The position numbers and the translations under genes are program-made. Below are positions 9,324-21,909 of a stretch of 64,000 nucleotides of DNA, piece by piece. This DNA comes from Polytrichum commune. Lineage: Eukaryota > Streptophyta > Polytrichopsida > Polytrichales > Polytrichaceae. The notes under the pieces are model-generated. The model searched no databases. It was not told where the DNA came from and was given only the letters and a program-made list of their open reading frames with translations. The stretch's first letter is position 1, and each line of letters begins with the position of its first letter. The DNA is taken from positions 73,051,554 to 73,115,553 of the forward strand of contig OX485803.1 in NCBI GenBank assembly GCA_950295325.1, read 5' to 3'.

Positions 9324-12300
9324 CACCGAACACCGATGTGCCAGAGATTGCTGCAAAGGAGAAGGATCCTGCTCCACCCACCAATTCACCGTTGCCTGTG
9401 ATCATCCCCCCATCTCGCACTCCAATTGTGGACATTCCACAGAAACTTGAGTCATTGGGGCTTACATCTCCTTCGTTCCAGCGTAGAGGGCAGAATGAAG
9501 GAGATAGCCCATCGGCTCCTCCGACCAGCAGCTATAACCCTGTTGATTCGGTGCTTGGTGGCGAGTCATTGCCATCCAGCAGAGGAGGTGGGTGGAACTA
9601 CTTCGTCTTCTTCTTGTCATAGCTGGATGTGAATCAGGAAATTGTATCACCGAATTGCCGATCCTGTCTGTGAATTTCCATCAATCGAGAATCTCCAACT
9701 GGGGAGTTGTCACTGTGAGGGTTAACGAAGGAATGGCATGATATGATCCATACAGGGAGAATTCAGGTTCTCTCTGTTTGATTACATGTGTATATGGGGG
9801 TGGCTGCATGAGGTGTTTTGTTGTAGGTGTAGAGCGGTTTTGTTGTCGGTATGAGTAATTGGGTGTGTAATTTGGAAGCTTTTATCAAGCTTGGGCACCA
9901 TCGTTGTTCAGGGTGTAACAATAATGGAGGTGGTAGTGATGGGATTTTTTATCAAAGGTTATGTTCGCGGGGAATTTCCCTGCTGCAGTTTTTGTTTGAC
10001 ATGTTTTGTGGGACATAGGCTCGACATCTATGGGATGTTTGGCAATCCACTCTTTAGCAGCTGTTAGGTCACCTGAAATAGCTGGAAATTTTTGCCGGGT
10101 AGAGCGAAGAGTATGAATGTGTTCTAGAAGTGTAGGATGCTTCCGTTGTCGGTATGAGTAATTGGGTGTCTGGAAGCGTTTGACAAGCAGCTATGTCATC
10201 ATCTTTGTGCAGGGAGTAATAATAATGGAGGTGGTAGTGGTGCATCGGACACCGTGGCAGATTTCTCACCGTTGGGTCGGCCAACTGGGAGCACAGTTGC
10301 AGGTTTCTCCGAGAGGTTTAGGCAGAAGACATCAGACGCAGCCGCAGCAGCTGCTTTGGTTTCTACAGAAAGTGCTGGACTGGAGAGTAAAGGGCCTGGG
10401 AAAGGGCCGGCAGCTTACTCTCAAGGTTTGCAGCCCTTGGCGGGCAGAATTGGTGCAAAAGTAGCTGAGACGGAGGCTCCGGCATCGTCGAGTGGTATGA
10501 TGCATTGCCGAATTCTCGAACAGTTTCAAATTCAGTGGAGTTTTGATCAGCCGATCCTTTTCTGAAGTGGGGTGAATTGATTGTACGCTGATGAATTCCT
10601 CCTCCTGAGAGAAATTAGACTAGGTTCCTGAAGCCTGTGTTTTGTTTTGTAAGCACAGGAACTAAAGCGTTGAAGGACAAAACATCTAAAGCAGAGAGGA
10701 GAGCTAAACAGGAGGCTGAGCGAGCAGCCAAGCTGGCAATGAAAGAAGTTGGTGAGAATTTGAAACACCGCATGTACGTAAGTACGTACGTTTGTGTGAC
10801 AGCGAATGTCGAAGACCTGAAATGATTGAGCACACGGTCATGTTAAAAAAAAAGTAATACTCGAAAACATTTTGATGCCACAAAGACGAAGGGCATGTGT
10901 TATCCTGAGTCAGAGGAGGTGCTGATGTAGCGGCTCTTTCTTTCTTCTCTCTTTTTCTCTAGAGGCTCATGTACATTCCTTACATCATAACAGGAATTGC
11001 ATGCCTATTTTAAGAACTTTACACTGTGGCCGAGAACGATTTTTTCCTTTTTGTAAAAATATGGGTATTTTGGTTATTATGGTACGGTGAGGGTATCTGA
11101 ATAAGTTCATTTTGAATCGTGGAAGTCTTCCCATGGATGATTTTATGTGGGTGCAAAGTTGTGGGGAGAATCTCGTATTTCAATGTGTCTTCTCTGCGGT
11201 TGTAATCGTTATACAAATGCTAGGATATTGAGGGGTCAGTCCGTTTTTACTAAATGTAGATTATTCATTGAAGGTGGAGGTCCAAGTTAGTTACAGATAC
11301 ACATGTTTGTGTTTAATACTGGTTGTATTTTTAAGGCTTCTCACCGTAGCTCTTTTCGGTTGATGGCAGGAGTGAAAGGGATGGCAGGAGAAAATAGTCA
11401 AAGTGGTGCCTCTAAGAATACAAAAGCACGGAAAGACAATGCACTAGAGAAAAAGAGCTCACAAACACTTGAAAAGAGAGGGTCAGAGAAGGTGACTGAG
11501 AAGGAGAAGAAGAAGGACGTTCCAGCTCCCCGTCTTCAATTTGATGATGAACAACGAGTGGCAAAGGCTAAAAGACGGTCGTTAGTGGAACAAACTGAAA
11601 CAAAGAATCGTGTTGAGCTTTTCAGGCACCTGCCTCAATTTGTTCACGGGACACAACTACCGTCTTTGGAGGCAAAATTCTTCCAAGATGATGCGACACA
11701 TCCTCATCCAGCTGTGTATCAGGTACTGCTATATATCACTTTAAAAAAACTCTAATTGCAACGTATTCGAGGGATCAGCTGAGACCTATTTGTTCAGGAT
11801 GTAACATATGACTACCAGTTTCTGGTCAGTGTGCATAATACCTTATGCCTAAACAGATGATTGGTGCATCAGTTGCTTTTGTAGTGGTTGTGCTTCCAGG
11901 GACAAAGCAGAACAAAGTTTATCAAATATTGTCTATGTTTCACTCTCAAACTCTTAAGTTCCTCTATATTCAAAGACAGTAATCCTGCGACGCTATATTT
12001 GCATCAAAGCTATGATAAAGGAAGACTCGATGGTTTTTACAAGCAGAGTGTAAGAGGCCTGCAAAGAACTGACATGGGCTAACTACTTTTCCCTTAACAT
12101 ATGCCAACTATATACCCTACAGCAATAAGATAAAGTAAAACAAATCCCAAGTTGAAAGGCTGATTATGGAGTGAGGATCTTCATTAGGTATGTCTCTAGA
12201 ATCGCAAAGCCTGAGTGATGATCGATCTGTCAAGTTGGTACTGGAGTGCCAAGGCTACCTGATGTTATTACAACTAATATATTTCTGTAGTCACAGTCAA

Positions 12301-14929
12301 TCCGGTGGTCAAACTTTTCAGTTATTTTTTGCAATGTTTTGAGGTTTTTGGTTCATAAAGTATGTTTACTGTCATCTACATCAGTAAGGAGAAATACGTG
12401 CATGCTCGTGCATCTATACTGTATCTGATTTTAGAATAAATGGATATCAACTGGGAAGTGATGCTGACTTCTTTGAGAAATGGATGTGTTGTGCTTCTAA
12501 TATTTCTTGATTTGTAGATGGAATGTTAACAATATGCTATGAATTTGTTATCATAATAGAGGTTGTACCATGAGCTTCATCACTTCCATCTGTTTATCTA
12601 CAGATCTCTAGTAGTGACATGTCCTTTCCCTATGTTCGCTAAAACAAATGGGTCTGCTGCAGGTTGGTCTACAATACCTGACTGGAGAAATAGTGGGAGG
12701 AAATGCGCGTTGTGTGGCCATGCTGATGGCTCTTCGCAGCATGATTTTAGATTACAATACACCCTCAGAAAAAACTTTACCTCGTGACTTGGTGTCCAGG
12801 ACGAACAACAATGTCAACTTTCTCAATACTTGCAGGTAATTATATGAGCTGAACATATACATGTACTCAAATTCACGGGACACTTTCAATCGAGTACATA
12901 AATATGTAGTGAAGGAATGTGAGATTGAAAATTGCTGATCGAAGCTATTTTCTGGCCTATCTGATGGTCTTTGAATTTCACACTACATGTTTTGAGCACA
13001 TGTTACGTGCTTTGCAGGTGCATGAAAGGGTTACTAATAAATCACAAAATATATAGTGTTGGATTTTGTGATAGATAAACCTAATGAGGGTGACCCCTGG
13101 TCTCTTCCTTACAGTTGGGCATATACATTGATTAGATTGATGAAATTGTCAATTTGTCTATGCAGACCTCTTTCCATTAGCATGGGCAATGCAATCCGCT
13201 TTTTGAAAACACGAATTGCGAAGGTGCCTGTGACTCTTCCTGAGGCAGAAGCTAAAACCAGTTTGGTTGCACAGATTGACACGTTTGTGCAAGACAAGAT
13301 ATTTTTTGCAGACAAGGAGATTGTAAAACATGCAGTGACGAAAATTAGAGATGGGGATGTGCTTCTTACACATGGGTGCTCCTGTGTTGTGGAAATGATC
13401 TTGCTGCGGGCAAAAGAGTTGGGCAAAAGATTTCGGGTTGTGATTGTCGACTCTCGGCCAAAACTTGAAGGGACGGGTCTTCTTCGCCGCCTTTTGAGTA
13501 AAAATATTAATTGTACTTATACCCATGTGAATGCTACCCCTTATATTATGCACGAGGTGACACGTGTCTTCCTTGGGGCTGCCTCCGTGTTGGCAAATGG
13601 GACCGTTTACTCAAGAGTTGGAACAGCTTGTGTGGCCATGGTGGCTCATGCACAGAGTGTGCCAGTTATGATTTGTTGCGAAACATACAAATTTCACGAG
13701 CGCGTGCAGCTTGATTCAATTACCTTCAATGAGCTTGGTAATTTCTTCTTGTCGGTGTTCAATTCAACTTACACTTTCCTGTCAAATACCACATCTAGAG
13801 ATATTTCACCTGACAGAAGAGGTTCCTGAGTATTTTTCCTTCAATTCCTTTAATGACCAAATGCAAGCAAGTCCTGGCTGATGTGATACAGAATGTGAGA
13901 TTGTTTGTTGGTTTGAAATGTGCTTATCTATCATTACAATTTGTACATACTTAGAATTTGGGAGATATAAGTCCTATTCTGTTGTTTAAAGATGGGATTA
14001 TCCTTGAAAGTGATTAGATTTTGCTGCAAAGATCATTACTCAAGGTCAAGACTGTCATGGTTTATATCTGTTGATCCACTCTTACTACTGTTTCAGGTAG
14101 TTGATGAGGTTATTGGCTTGGTTGATAGGGGACCCTGATGCACTGGTGAAGGTGGCTGGGCTCAATGAAAGCACTCTCGAAGGCTGGGCTGACAATTCTA
14201 ATCTTCAACTCTTAAATCTTACGTATGACCTCCAACATGAAAACCTTGTGAATAGCCATCAACCAATTAAAACTAGTAAATATCTTGTATCTGTATAAAC
14301 AAGAAAGCTGAATTTTTGCATTGCTTTGTTAATTGGATATCTTGTCATTAGCTTGTAGTTGATTCATTATATTGGCCATGTGCAGTATTGAGAGTTAACT
14401 CTCTTTTTTACTTGGTATGGTGCAGATACGATGCAACACCCGCTGATTATGTATCAATGATTATCACAGAGCTTGGCATGGTAAGCAGGCAATCAATCCT
14501 TCCTATCATCTAGGACTCATTGACTGGAGCCCCTTAGTTAATTTTTTATGGTTGATTTATTTATTGATGCATAATTCACAATGACCAGAAGATAGTAAAT
14601 TTTCTCATATATCTTTCAAGGAGATACTCCTTAGGCTAGGCTTAATTGTTCCAGACTATTACTGGTTGAGCTACTACGCCTGCTCTAATGTCGTAAAAAA
14701 ATTCCTCTTCATCACAATGCTCCTTACTAGAGTAAGAAGAGGACGTTGATAACTTTCCTGTTTAGACACCCAAAGCTGTAAAGTTGTCATGACACAATTT
14801 ATTTCTGAACAACATATGCTCTTTGAAAATTCTGATGGAAGTGGGGTGTTGTTTGCTTCTGGGTTGCAGGTTCCGCCAACTAGCGTGCCTGTTATACTAA
14901 GAGAATACAGAAAGGAACCAACAATATGA
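9248..14929 (+). CDS. Translation initiation factor eIF2B subunit delta (nine exons)
   Basis: Regulatory subunit of eIF2B, the guanine-nucleotide exchange factor that recharges eIF2 with GTP in the cytosol. Exons: 9248-9587, 10213-10494, 10659-10751, 11370-11722, 12663-12835, 13166-13737, 14129-14222, 14426-14480, 14870-14929. All introns are GT-AG, phases agree at every junction, and the sum is 2022 nt (673 codons plus stop). The first ~240 residues are low-complexity and include the plant-type DPKFRQVGFVTP and a KxSKAERRAKQEAERAAK helix. The conserved part has LFRHLPQF.HGTQLP, VGLQYLTGEIVGGNARC, PLSISMGNAIRFLK and the Rossmann-like end (VLLTHGCS, VIVDSRP.LEG, NGTVYSRVGTA, VPVMICCETYKF), closing with DYVSMIITELGM.PPTSVPVILREYR. 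The start is the first in-frame ATG. Exon 4 has two AG acceptors 18 nt apart (11370 or 11388). Confidence 0.93.
9836..10245 (+). repeat. Direct duplication in eIF2B delta intron 1 reaching into exon 2
   Basis: About 100 bp at 9836-9945 is repeated imperfectly at 10146-10245. Both copies contain 'gttgtcggtatgagtaattg', a 'tggaagc-tt' block, a CAG acceptor and 'aataatggaggtggtagtg'. The downstream copy supplies the real acceptor (10211-10212) and the first codons of exon 2. In the upstream copy the matching acceptor would lead into a different frame, so it looks like a decayed decoy exon start. Confidence 0.7.
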
Positions 14930-16730
14930 CAATGCTCTTACTCATAGCACACAATTGTTTTAGATTTTTGGGGGGTTAAACCAGTAAATGGGACCACGAA
15001 GTCATGGTGACTTTAATTGAGGGGGATGATTACATACGGGAAGATGACCTGGCCAACAAGGCAAACAGTTTTTTGAAGAGATTTAGAAGGCTTTTTTGGG
15101 GGTCAAAACAGATTCAATAAACTGGAGTCTGATCTGTTGAAACAATCAAGTAAACCATTATTGGTGCTTGATTATTGATCGACTATTATTTTTGAGGTAT
15201 GTTGAAATTGGATTTTCTAGACCTATGTCTGGTGATTCAAGAGAAGGGGAAGGGGTTTTATAAATCTGATTTTCTAGATAAGTCTTCGGAGATAAATTTT
15301 CAAGATAAGTCTTTGAAGTGAAGCATCCACAGTCTGAAGAATCTACTGCACTTCATTTGATTCGAAGTATTTGTTCAATTGTCAACTGAGCTTTTCTCCT
15401 AACCGTAGATTTATTTGATCATCCATAGGTTTTCCCAACAACCACAACAAGACCACAAAGGAATAGGTTCTCAATCTTGAGTGTCTGTGCTTCAATTAGT
15501 AAATCTTATCTTTTACAATCTGGCCATTCCAATTTTCCTGGAAATTTAATGAGATCAGACTCTAGAAGCTTGAGTTTAGGTCTAGGAGTCCGCATGATCA
15601 TTTTGCCCAGATGATGGCAAGCACTTGTTGAATACTCCTAAGAACCAATTTAATTGAACCTTTGAGGTGCTGCTTGTTGATAACACTACCAGGATAAGTC
15701 CCGAGATCTAGCATGATTTGGGATTTCTAGAGTTGTGCAAGATGTGTGTTCTAGGACTCATATGGTTGCGGAAGTGACACTTTGAGACCTTTAGGCATCT
15801 AGTTTAGGCCCTTTGCAAATAGTGTACATGACACTAATTATCATAACCGTGTAGTGAGATGAGATTGGGATGAATTTAGTCATAAATCTACATGGGGTAG
15901 GTTTTACCAGATCCCCCTAACATGGATTGCCACAAATCCTTAAGTCCATTGTAGTCCTTTAAGACCAAGGTATATTTGTATGAGGTACATGACAACTTGT
16001 AGAACAACTATTGTAACAAGATTCTTGGATTATCATATTAAATCTATATTATCCACAACCTATTAGAAAGAGAGTGAAAAGATAGTCACATGCGATATGT
16101 TCATTAGATTTATGTGGTATATGAGGCCAAGTCTCCAGGTAATTTATTCTAAGAATGTGTATTCCTTGACTGAAAGAATGGATTGATTAACATTTGATTA
16201 ACAATAAGAAAATTTCAAAAAGCCACTCTTAGCATTTTGACATTGACATATCAATAAATAACCTTTAAACTCCTATGTACAATGCCTTTAAGCCCACAAT
16301 GCATATTTTTGGCCAATGATTTTTATGTCACTCCATTGTTTATAATATTTAGTGTCACATATACCATTTGCAAAGAGTTACACTACATTGTTTAATGCCC
16401 TAATAATGTCAAATTTTGTAAATTTAGCAATTTAGCAATTCTAGATATTTTGACTTTTAGTAGGAAAAATGAGAAATGAGGAGTGAAGTAAGCTTAGGAG
16501 TTAGGTGTCAAGCTAAGGTTGGTCCAAAATGTGTGGGATAGTACAACCTCATGTTCGTATCTAATATAAAAATATCAATTTTCCTAAAATATTATTTCAA
16601 TTAAGTGATAATTACAAATTGATGAAATGTTATTGAGAGGTATGCTTTATGCCTTGAATCTTATTTGGCAGTCCACTACCTAAATCTCATTTTATTTTTT
16701 AGGCATTGACATTAGGGTTCAAAAGTTTCA
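14930..16730. other. Intergenic DNA downstream of eIF2B delta
   Basis: It begins with the 3'-UTR of the eIF2B gene. The remainder is AT-rich with no open frame above 60 codons, no recognised repeat family and no RNA gene that I can support. Confidence 0.5.
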
Positions 16731-16926
16731 GGGATGGTTCACATGGGTCCCAAGTCCTAAGTCACTTGAGGTCAATCCGTGCAGTCTCAACCGTTGAGAG
16801 CATGAAAGTTGAGACTTTGCCTCCATGTTTGGGACTTGCTAACATGAAGGCAAACATGTTTTGGGCAAACTTTGCCTCCATGTTTGGGACTTGCTAACAT
16901 GTTTGGGACCCCATGTGAACCGGCCC
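16731..16926. mobile_element. Short MITE, 196 bp, with internal duplication
   Basis: Inverted ends: GGGATGGTTCACATGGGTCCC on the left, and on the right, read on the other strand, GGGCCGGTTCACATGGGGTCC. TCA flanks both sides (16728-16730 and 16927-16929). Inside, a block 'actttgcctccatgtttggg' followed by 'acttgctaacatg' occurs twice. There is no coding capacity. Confidence 0.7.
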
Positions 16927-17450
16927 TCATGTCTCAAATTTTATAAGGTATGGAGACCTTACTTGGTTACTTCTCTTACTCGGAGCCCTATATTTGAGTA
17001 GTAGGTGTGGATCTAAGGGCCACTTCACACACAAGGCTGAAGGCCCATGACCACGGCAAAGGAAGAGCCGGGGACCGTCCAAGTTGACTTCACACTAGGA
17101 GGTGGAGGCCTAAAGGACCAAAGAAAAGTTTGTGGATGAAAAGTCTACATGGAGTCCTACATGGCAGGCAGTGGATAAGGGTGTATGGTTTGCCGGAATT
17201 TGCGTCAGGCCCACCTCCAAGAGGTAGCCTTGACGCAAATTCCGGCAAACCATGGCAGTGAAACAGCGGCAAATGGTTGTCATCATTATTTTAATATTTT
17301 TTCCAACATTAACTTTTCCAGGACATAGTTGATAAAAGGAGGCATATGGCCGTTTATCCTACATGCCCAGAAGTTCAAGTGGTTAGAGTTTGTTGTATGT
17401 GCAATTGAATTTTTTTTAGCGAAATTTTTTTGGCAATTTTTTTTTCTTCA

Positions 17451-18701
17451 ATGGCAGGATTTTCGCAAGATGTGAGTGGATCCGAAACCCAACAATGGAG
17501 CCAAAATTCTCCTTGGATGTCGTGGAATCAACCACAATTTGGATTGCACGGACCCTTATTAGGAAGTAAAAATTTCAACAATTTTCAATTGTTTGCTGAT
17601 GAAGATGTAGAGTTGATTGGTACACAAATGCCGCAAAATGTAGAGAATAGTAGAGATGTGAGCATTAGAGGAGAAACAAAAGATACTTCTAGGAAAGATG
17701 ATGATATTGGCAAGAAGAAGAGAGGTAGGGCAGTAGCTACAAAATCAAAAGGAGCAAAAAAAAAAAGCAAAACTGGATGAAGTGGATTTGGGAGATTCGG
17801 AAGGTGTAGAAAGGGCTCCAATTAAATGACGAGATTATGAGATTGAAACTCTCATAGCTATTCGCGGTGAGATGGAAGAAGAATTCGCCAAATCTGCAAA
17901 ACAACAAGGTATGTATGTGTATACTAGATTAATTATTGTTAATTTCAAAAGCATAAATTGAATGAAAATATAAAAGTTCAGATACAGATTGGGCCAATTG
18001 GGCCTTTTTAAAGGCCTTCGCCTTTGCCCCGGGCCCCCTTTCCACTTATTAAGGACTTAGAAGAGTCGATGGCGACGGGCTTTGAACCCGGGACCTCCTC
18101 GCTATGGATGAAGTCCTTAGTAGGTGGCATAGACGTACTTGTCCCTCTCTTCTAGTTGATAGAGTTTCTAGCATATTGACCTCATTCCCATTACCTTGTA
18201 TTCTATTGTATCCCATTATACTGATTTTTATTGTTGATGTAATATGGAACATGAATGAATGCTTGAATTAAACTGCATGCTCGTATGGTATCCACTCTGC
18301 GTAATTTTGAAAGAACATGTTTAACATGTAAGAAAAAATACAAGGTCTTGCTTATAGAATACAAAAATGATAAACGCTCTAATGAAATTTCAGGACATGA
18401 TAAACGAGAGTGTCAGTATTATGAGCAGATAGACATGTGAAATAGACAGCGTGCAAGTGTAGTCAATCAGATGCCAACAAATACTCAAGAGGATGACGAC
18501 CATCACTGTATGCAGACCACACAACAAAATTCACCGGCAAGCGCTACAAAAGACTAGAAGAAGAAATTTCAAGACAAAATGGAAGGGTTTTTAGAACAGA
18601 TAGTTAGTAATTCTTCAAATTTGATTGCATCTTTTCAAGCAACAACAGATTTACTGACAAATATGGATGCTTATATGGCAGCCTTAGTACAAAAGTTATA
18701 G
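17451..18701 (+). pseudogene. Harbinger ORF1 (trihelix/Myb-like DNA-binding protein), broken
   Basis: Harbinger elements encode a Myb-like accessory protein that works with the transposase. From ATG 17451 the frame gives a QW-rich N-terminus and a Lys-rich nuclear-type segment. It then breaks near a run of 11 A (17757-17767). In the next frame it continues LDEVDLGDSEGVERA, a TGA where Trp is expected, and RDYEIETLIAIRGEMEEEF, the first trihelix segment. A donor (GTATGT, 17912) follows. After the SINE-like insert the homology resumes at about 18290 (NFERTCLTCKKKYKVLLIEY, then CQYYEQIDM) and ends at TAG 18699 after an amphipathic helix. Frameshift, at least three internal stops and the insertion make it non-functional. 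Confidence 0.75.
17990..18250 (-). mobile_element. tRNA-derived SINE-like insertion inside Harbinger ORF1
   Basis: Read on the minus strand, about 18060-18110 contains GAGGAGGTCCCGGGTTCAAA followed by GCCCG, a good match to a tRNA T-arm and pol III B box (GGTTCRANNCC). An A box is not clear. The insert lies where ORF1 homology is interrupted. The GC-rich downstream tail ('gggggcccggggcaaaggcg') differs from the surrounding DNA. Ends are approximate and I could not fix the target duplication. Confidence 0.5.
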
Positions 18702-18998
18702 TTATAGGCTTATATTAGAATCTGTATTCATATCCTGAAATTTCAAATTAGAATTTTTCTGAAGTTTGATTTGCCATAAAGATTTAGCTATTACTATATG
18801 CATATTTGTAGCTTCTATCAATAAATCTTCATTTTTTTCGTTTTCTTTTATCAAGAAAATTTTAGTGTCTCTATCAATTACTTCTGTTCTTTTTCTATCA
18901 TTTTCTATGATATTAATATTTCTGACCTCACCTATAGCTGCTAGTTCAGCCCTCATTTCTTGTCCTTCTCTCAATGATCTATTATCTATACATCTACT

Positions 18999-20105
18999 CT
19001 ATTCTCTTTCAGCTTCTTCTATTCATTCTATATCAAATTTGTCTTTTCCAATAGTACATATATTGTGTAGTACAATACATGTAGCCACTACATCAGCCAT
19101 ATGCCATAATGGTATATCAGATCTTCTTATAATGATTCTTCATCTTTCTTTCAAGATTCCGAAAACACGTTCTACACATATGCGGGTGGAACTTTGAATA
19201 AAATTCCAATTTTCTTTGTAACCTTCTAATTCTTTTGCACACCCTTTGAATGGACTGTAAATCCACGGTCGCACTAGATATGCGCAATCTCCAATCAGCT
19301 TGTAAGGTAAGAATTTACCTTTAATGCAATCTCTTCCAACTTTTGTTAATTGAAACAATGTCCAATCATGCATACTTCCTGCCCATCCAAATTCGTAATC
19401 CCAAAATACACATTTTGTATCTACTATACCTTACAATAAAGCCGAATGAAATGATTTTCTGCAATAATAATCCTCTCCCCCAATTAGAGGTGCAAGAATT
19501 GGAATATGAGACCCATCGATTGCTCCTATAATGTGAGGAATTCCATGAAAAGCCTCAAATTCCTGGGCTAGAACCCTAAACCAAGCTGGACTTGGAAATT
19601 GCACAGAAGTCCCTTGCAAATGAACTCTAACCAATCTACAAAAATTTCGAACTATTTCTGAAATTGTACTTTCGGCCACCCCATATACCTCTCCTACGGT
19701 ACACAAGGTATTTCCAGTCCCAAGCCTTTGTAATGACATTGCAATTCTATTCTCAACTAAAATTGTCTCTCTCATTTGTATATTCTTCCTTTGCAAATAT
19801 AGACCTAACCTCTCACAAAGAAACTTGAATGTATTGTGACATACACGAGTTCTTTGTTTAAACATTTTTTCCGTGAATGAACCCAATAACAACCTATCTG
19901 TAAACCCTACATTTCTCTCAAATGCCCATACACTACGATCGCTCATCTTCATACCCTCAAAGCAAATGCTCAAAATCAGGGCATTTTCCCATTCTCCATT
20001 GAGTGCCAATGCTTGCATATCAAGTACATGTTGCACAATCATGTGCAAACACCAATATAAAGCTAATGCAACAAGAATCCTTCTTCTTCTCTCAATGTGA
20101 TCCAT
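18999..20105 (-). pseudogene. PIF/Harbinger DDE transposase, three in-frame stops
   Basis: A 368-codon frame from ATG at 20105 to TAG at 18999-19001, with no frameshift. The helix-turn-helix region (LGTGNTLCTVGEVYGVAEST) precedes the catalytic core. First D in IIGAIDGSHIPI, second D in LIGDCAYLVRPW, and E in RICVERVFGILKER, so the DDE triad is present. Stops lie at 19431-19433 (TAA where Gln is expected, before GIVDTK), 19140-19142 (TGA where Trp follows KER) and 19023-19025 (TGA). All can arise by single transitions. The enzyme would cut and paste DNA at the inverted repeats and make a 3-bp target duplication. Conserved residues but broken frame suggest recent inactivation. Confidence 0.88.
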
Positions 20106-20388
20106 CGTGCTCTCTTTCCTTCCTCACCGATGTAAAACTCGAAAAAGAAAGTGAGAAAAGAAAGAATGAAGATATGTAACTAGTGAGGTAGGGTTGCCCC
20201 TCTTTTCTCACTAATAAAATATGCAACGGTCCCTCAACATGGTCCATTCTCACTTCACACTATGTTTGAGGACCTGACCCCACACAAAGTGGGTAGCCCA
20301 TCACCCTTGGTACGGCCTTTGGATGATAGTCAAGGGTCCTCACCATTCCGTGGTCATGGCCTTTGGTTCGTGTGTGAAGTGGCCCTAA

Positions 20389-21293
20389 GACTAGATCCCC
20401 AAAAGACATGTGTCTATCTATAGACATTGAACTACATGCTTAAAACATGTTACTCATTCTAGGTTTAGTAGTCAACATAATTTGGGGGACTGATGTCACC
20501 ATTCGATGAGCTCAATTTTTTTTGATAATGAAGAAGATATTCATTCAAGCCTTGAATAATATGCAAAAAACAGTGCCTACGGCCATAATTTGGATTTGTC
20601 AATCATCACACACTAATTGCGTGTTTCATATCTTACAATAAGCAGGTGCATATCTAAAAGTATTCATTTGAGCCTTGTTGAACTTGTTAATTTGGACAAC
20701 AAATTCAAATGAACAATGTGGAAGCAAGTTAGTGTTATTGATTTTATAAATATCTTGGTCAACATTAATTTTGAAATGGGATGCTCTGATTTAGTGTGAT
20801 CCACACTATTCAAGATAAATGTTTTTGCTATATGTAACATTTACGACTTGATATGCAGAGATTTGTTGTTAAGTCATTTGAAGCAAACCTTTGGTAGGTT
20901 AAATCATGGTTATGATAAAAAAAACGGCATAAGTTATGGTAAATGTAATGGGCTACATTATTGCGCTTACTTCCAAAGTAAGAACATCGGGGGTAGTATA
21001 GAAGGAGCACACTACTAACTAACTCATAATCATAGGTCGACTTTGTACGTTAAATTATATTTGTTGGATTGAACATAATCTACATCTTGAAATATTTCCA
21101 ACCTAATAAAAGGAAGTGGATATATCATAGGGACATGACAAGTGTAACCAAAGTTGTATACTATCTTCTTATGTGATGATATATAGTTAGGACCACACTA
21201 AAGGTTGCCCATGGTAAGGGCATGTTTCCATGAAAGCCATTAGGCCGTGGCTCTTGAGAATCATTGAAATCTCACTGGTTGAGAGTGTCACGG
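20389..21293. other. Intergenic DNA between Harbinger and the Gypsy element
   Basis: The first 270 bp match the dispersed repeat at 1620-1905. The rest is AT-rich, with no supported gene. Confidence 0.5.
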
Positions 21294-21855
21294 TGTCGTG
21301 AAGCAAAAAATTTCATGTCATGAAGTAAACTTTTACAAAATAAATAAATATATATATATATATATATTTCTTTTTGTTTGATTTCATAGAATAGATAGTA
21401 TAAAGGAAGGTTAAGAGTGATCACCTAGTTGTCTTGAGATAGTCGATTGTGTAAAGTTAGATAGTCGATAGTTATTCATAGAAAGTTTCTTAGAAAATAG
21501 AGAGTTGTCTTAAGTTAATAATTATAAGTTGATTGGTAGTTATCCATAGAAAGGTTCTTAGAAGATAGTGAGTTATCTTAAGTTAGTAGTTAAGAGTTAG
21601 ATAGTTGAGAGTTATCTATAGGAAGTTGCTAAAGAAAAGGGGAGTTGTCTTAAGTTAGGAATATGGATGCCTAAAATGCGAATGGATATATAAAGATGGG
21701 AAAGAGGAAGTCTTCTCTCTCCTTGAACAGTTTTCCACACTCTCATGTTTTCATCAAGTTTTTCAAGTTTTTGAGTTGGATTTTCTCGTCCTTAATTTGA
21801 TCTAGTTGCAGCTAAGAGCCCGGTGTTTTCCCTTAGCCTAACTCTTTACATGACA
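21294..21855 (+). repeat. 5' LTR, 562 bp
   Basis: It contains an AT microsatellite (about 21346-21367) and then three degenerate tandem units of about 65-70 bp, each running through 'gttat-cata(g)gaaag' to 'gttrtcttaagtta' (about 21450-21660). The last 270 bp match the 3' LTR with two substitutions and one 1-bp indel. A TATATAAAG box lies at about 21688-21696, with the transcript start probably downstream, where CTCTCTCC appears. Confidence 0.9.
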
Positions 21856-21909
21856 TTTTTGGTGCTTCCACTGAGAGTCGCTTTGGGGCAACTAGATTGT
21901 TAGGGCGTA

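Larger units (their letters stand above)
17017..20385. mobile_element. PIF/Harbinger DNA transposon, near complete
   Basis: A 3369-bp element with terminal inverted repeats beginning GGGCCACTTCACACAC at both ends, imperfect over about 40 bp. TAA direct repeats flank it at 17014-17016 and 20386-20388, as expected for Harbinger (TWA targets). It carries the two usual divergent genes: a trihelix/Myb-like ORF1 on the plus strand and a DDE transposase on the minus strand, both damaged. A SINE-like insert lies in ORF1. Short elements with the same ends at 28783-29120 and 51459-51965 look like its non-autonomous derivatives. The DNA at 1571-1905 shows the unoccupied target. Confidence 0.9.
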
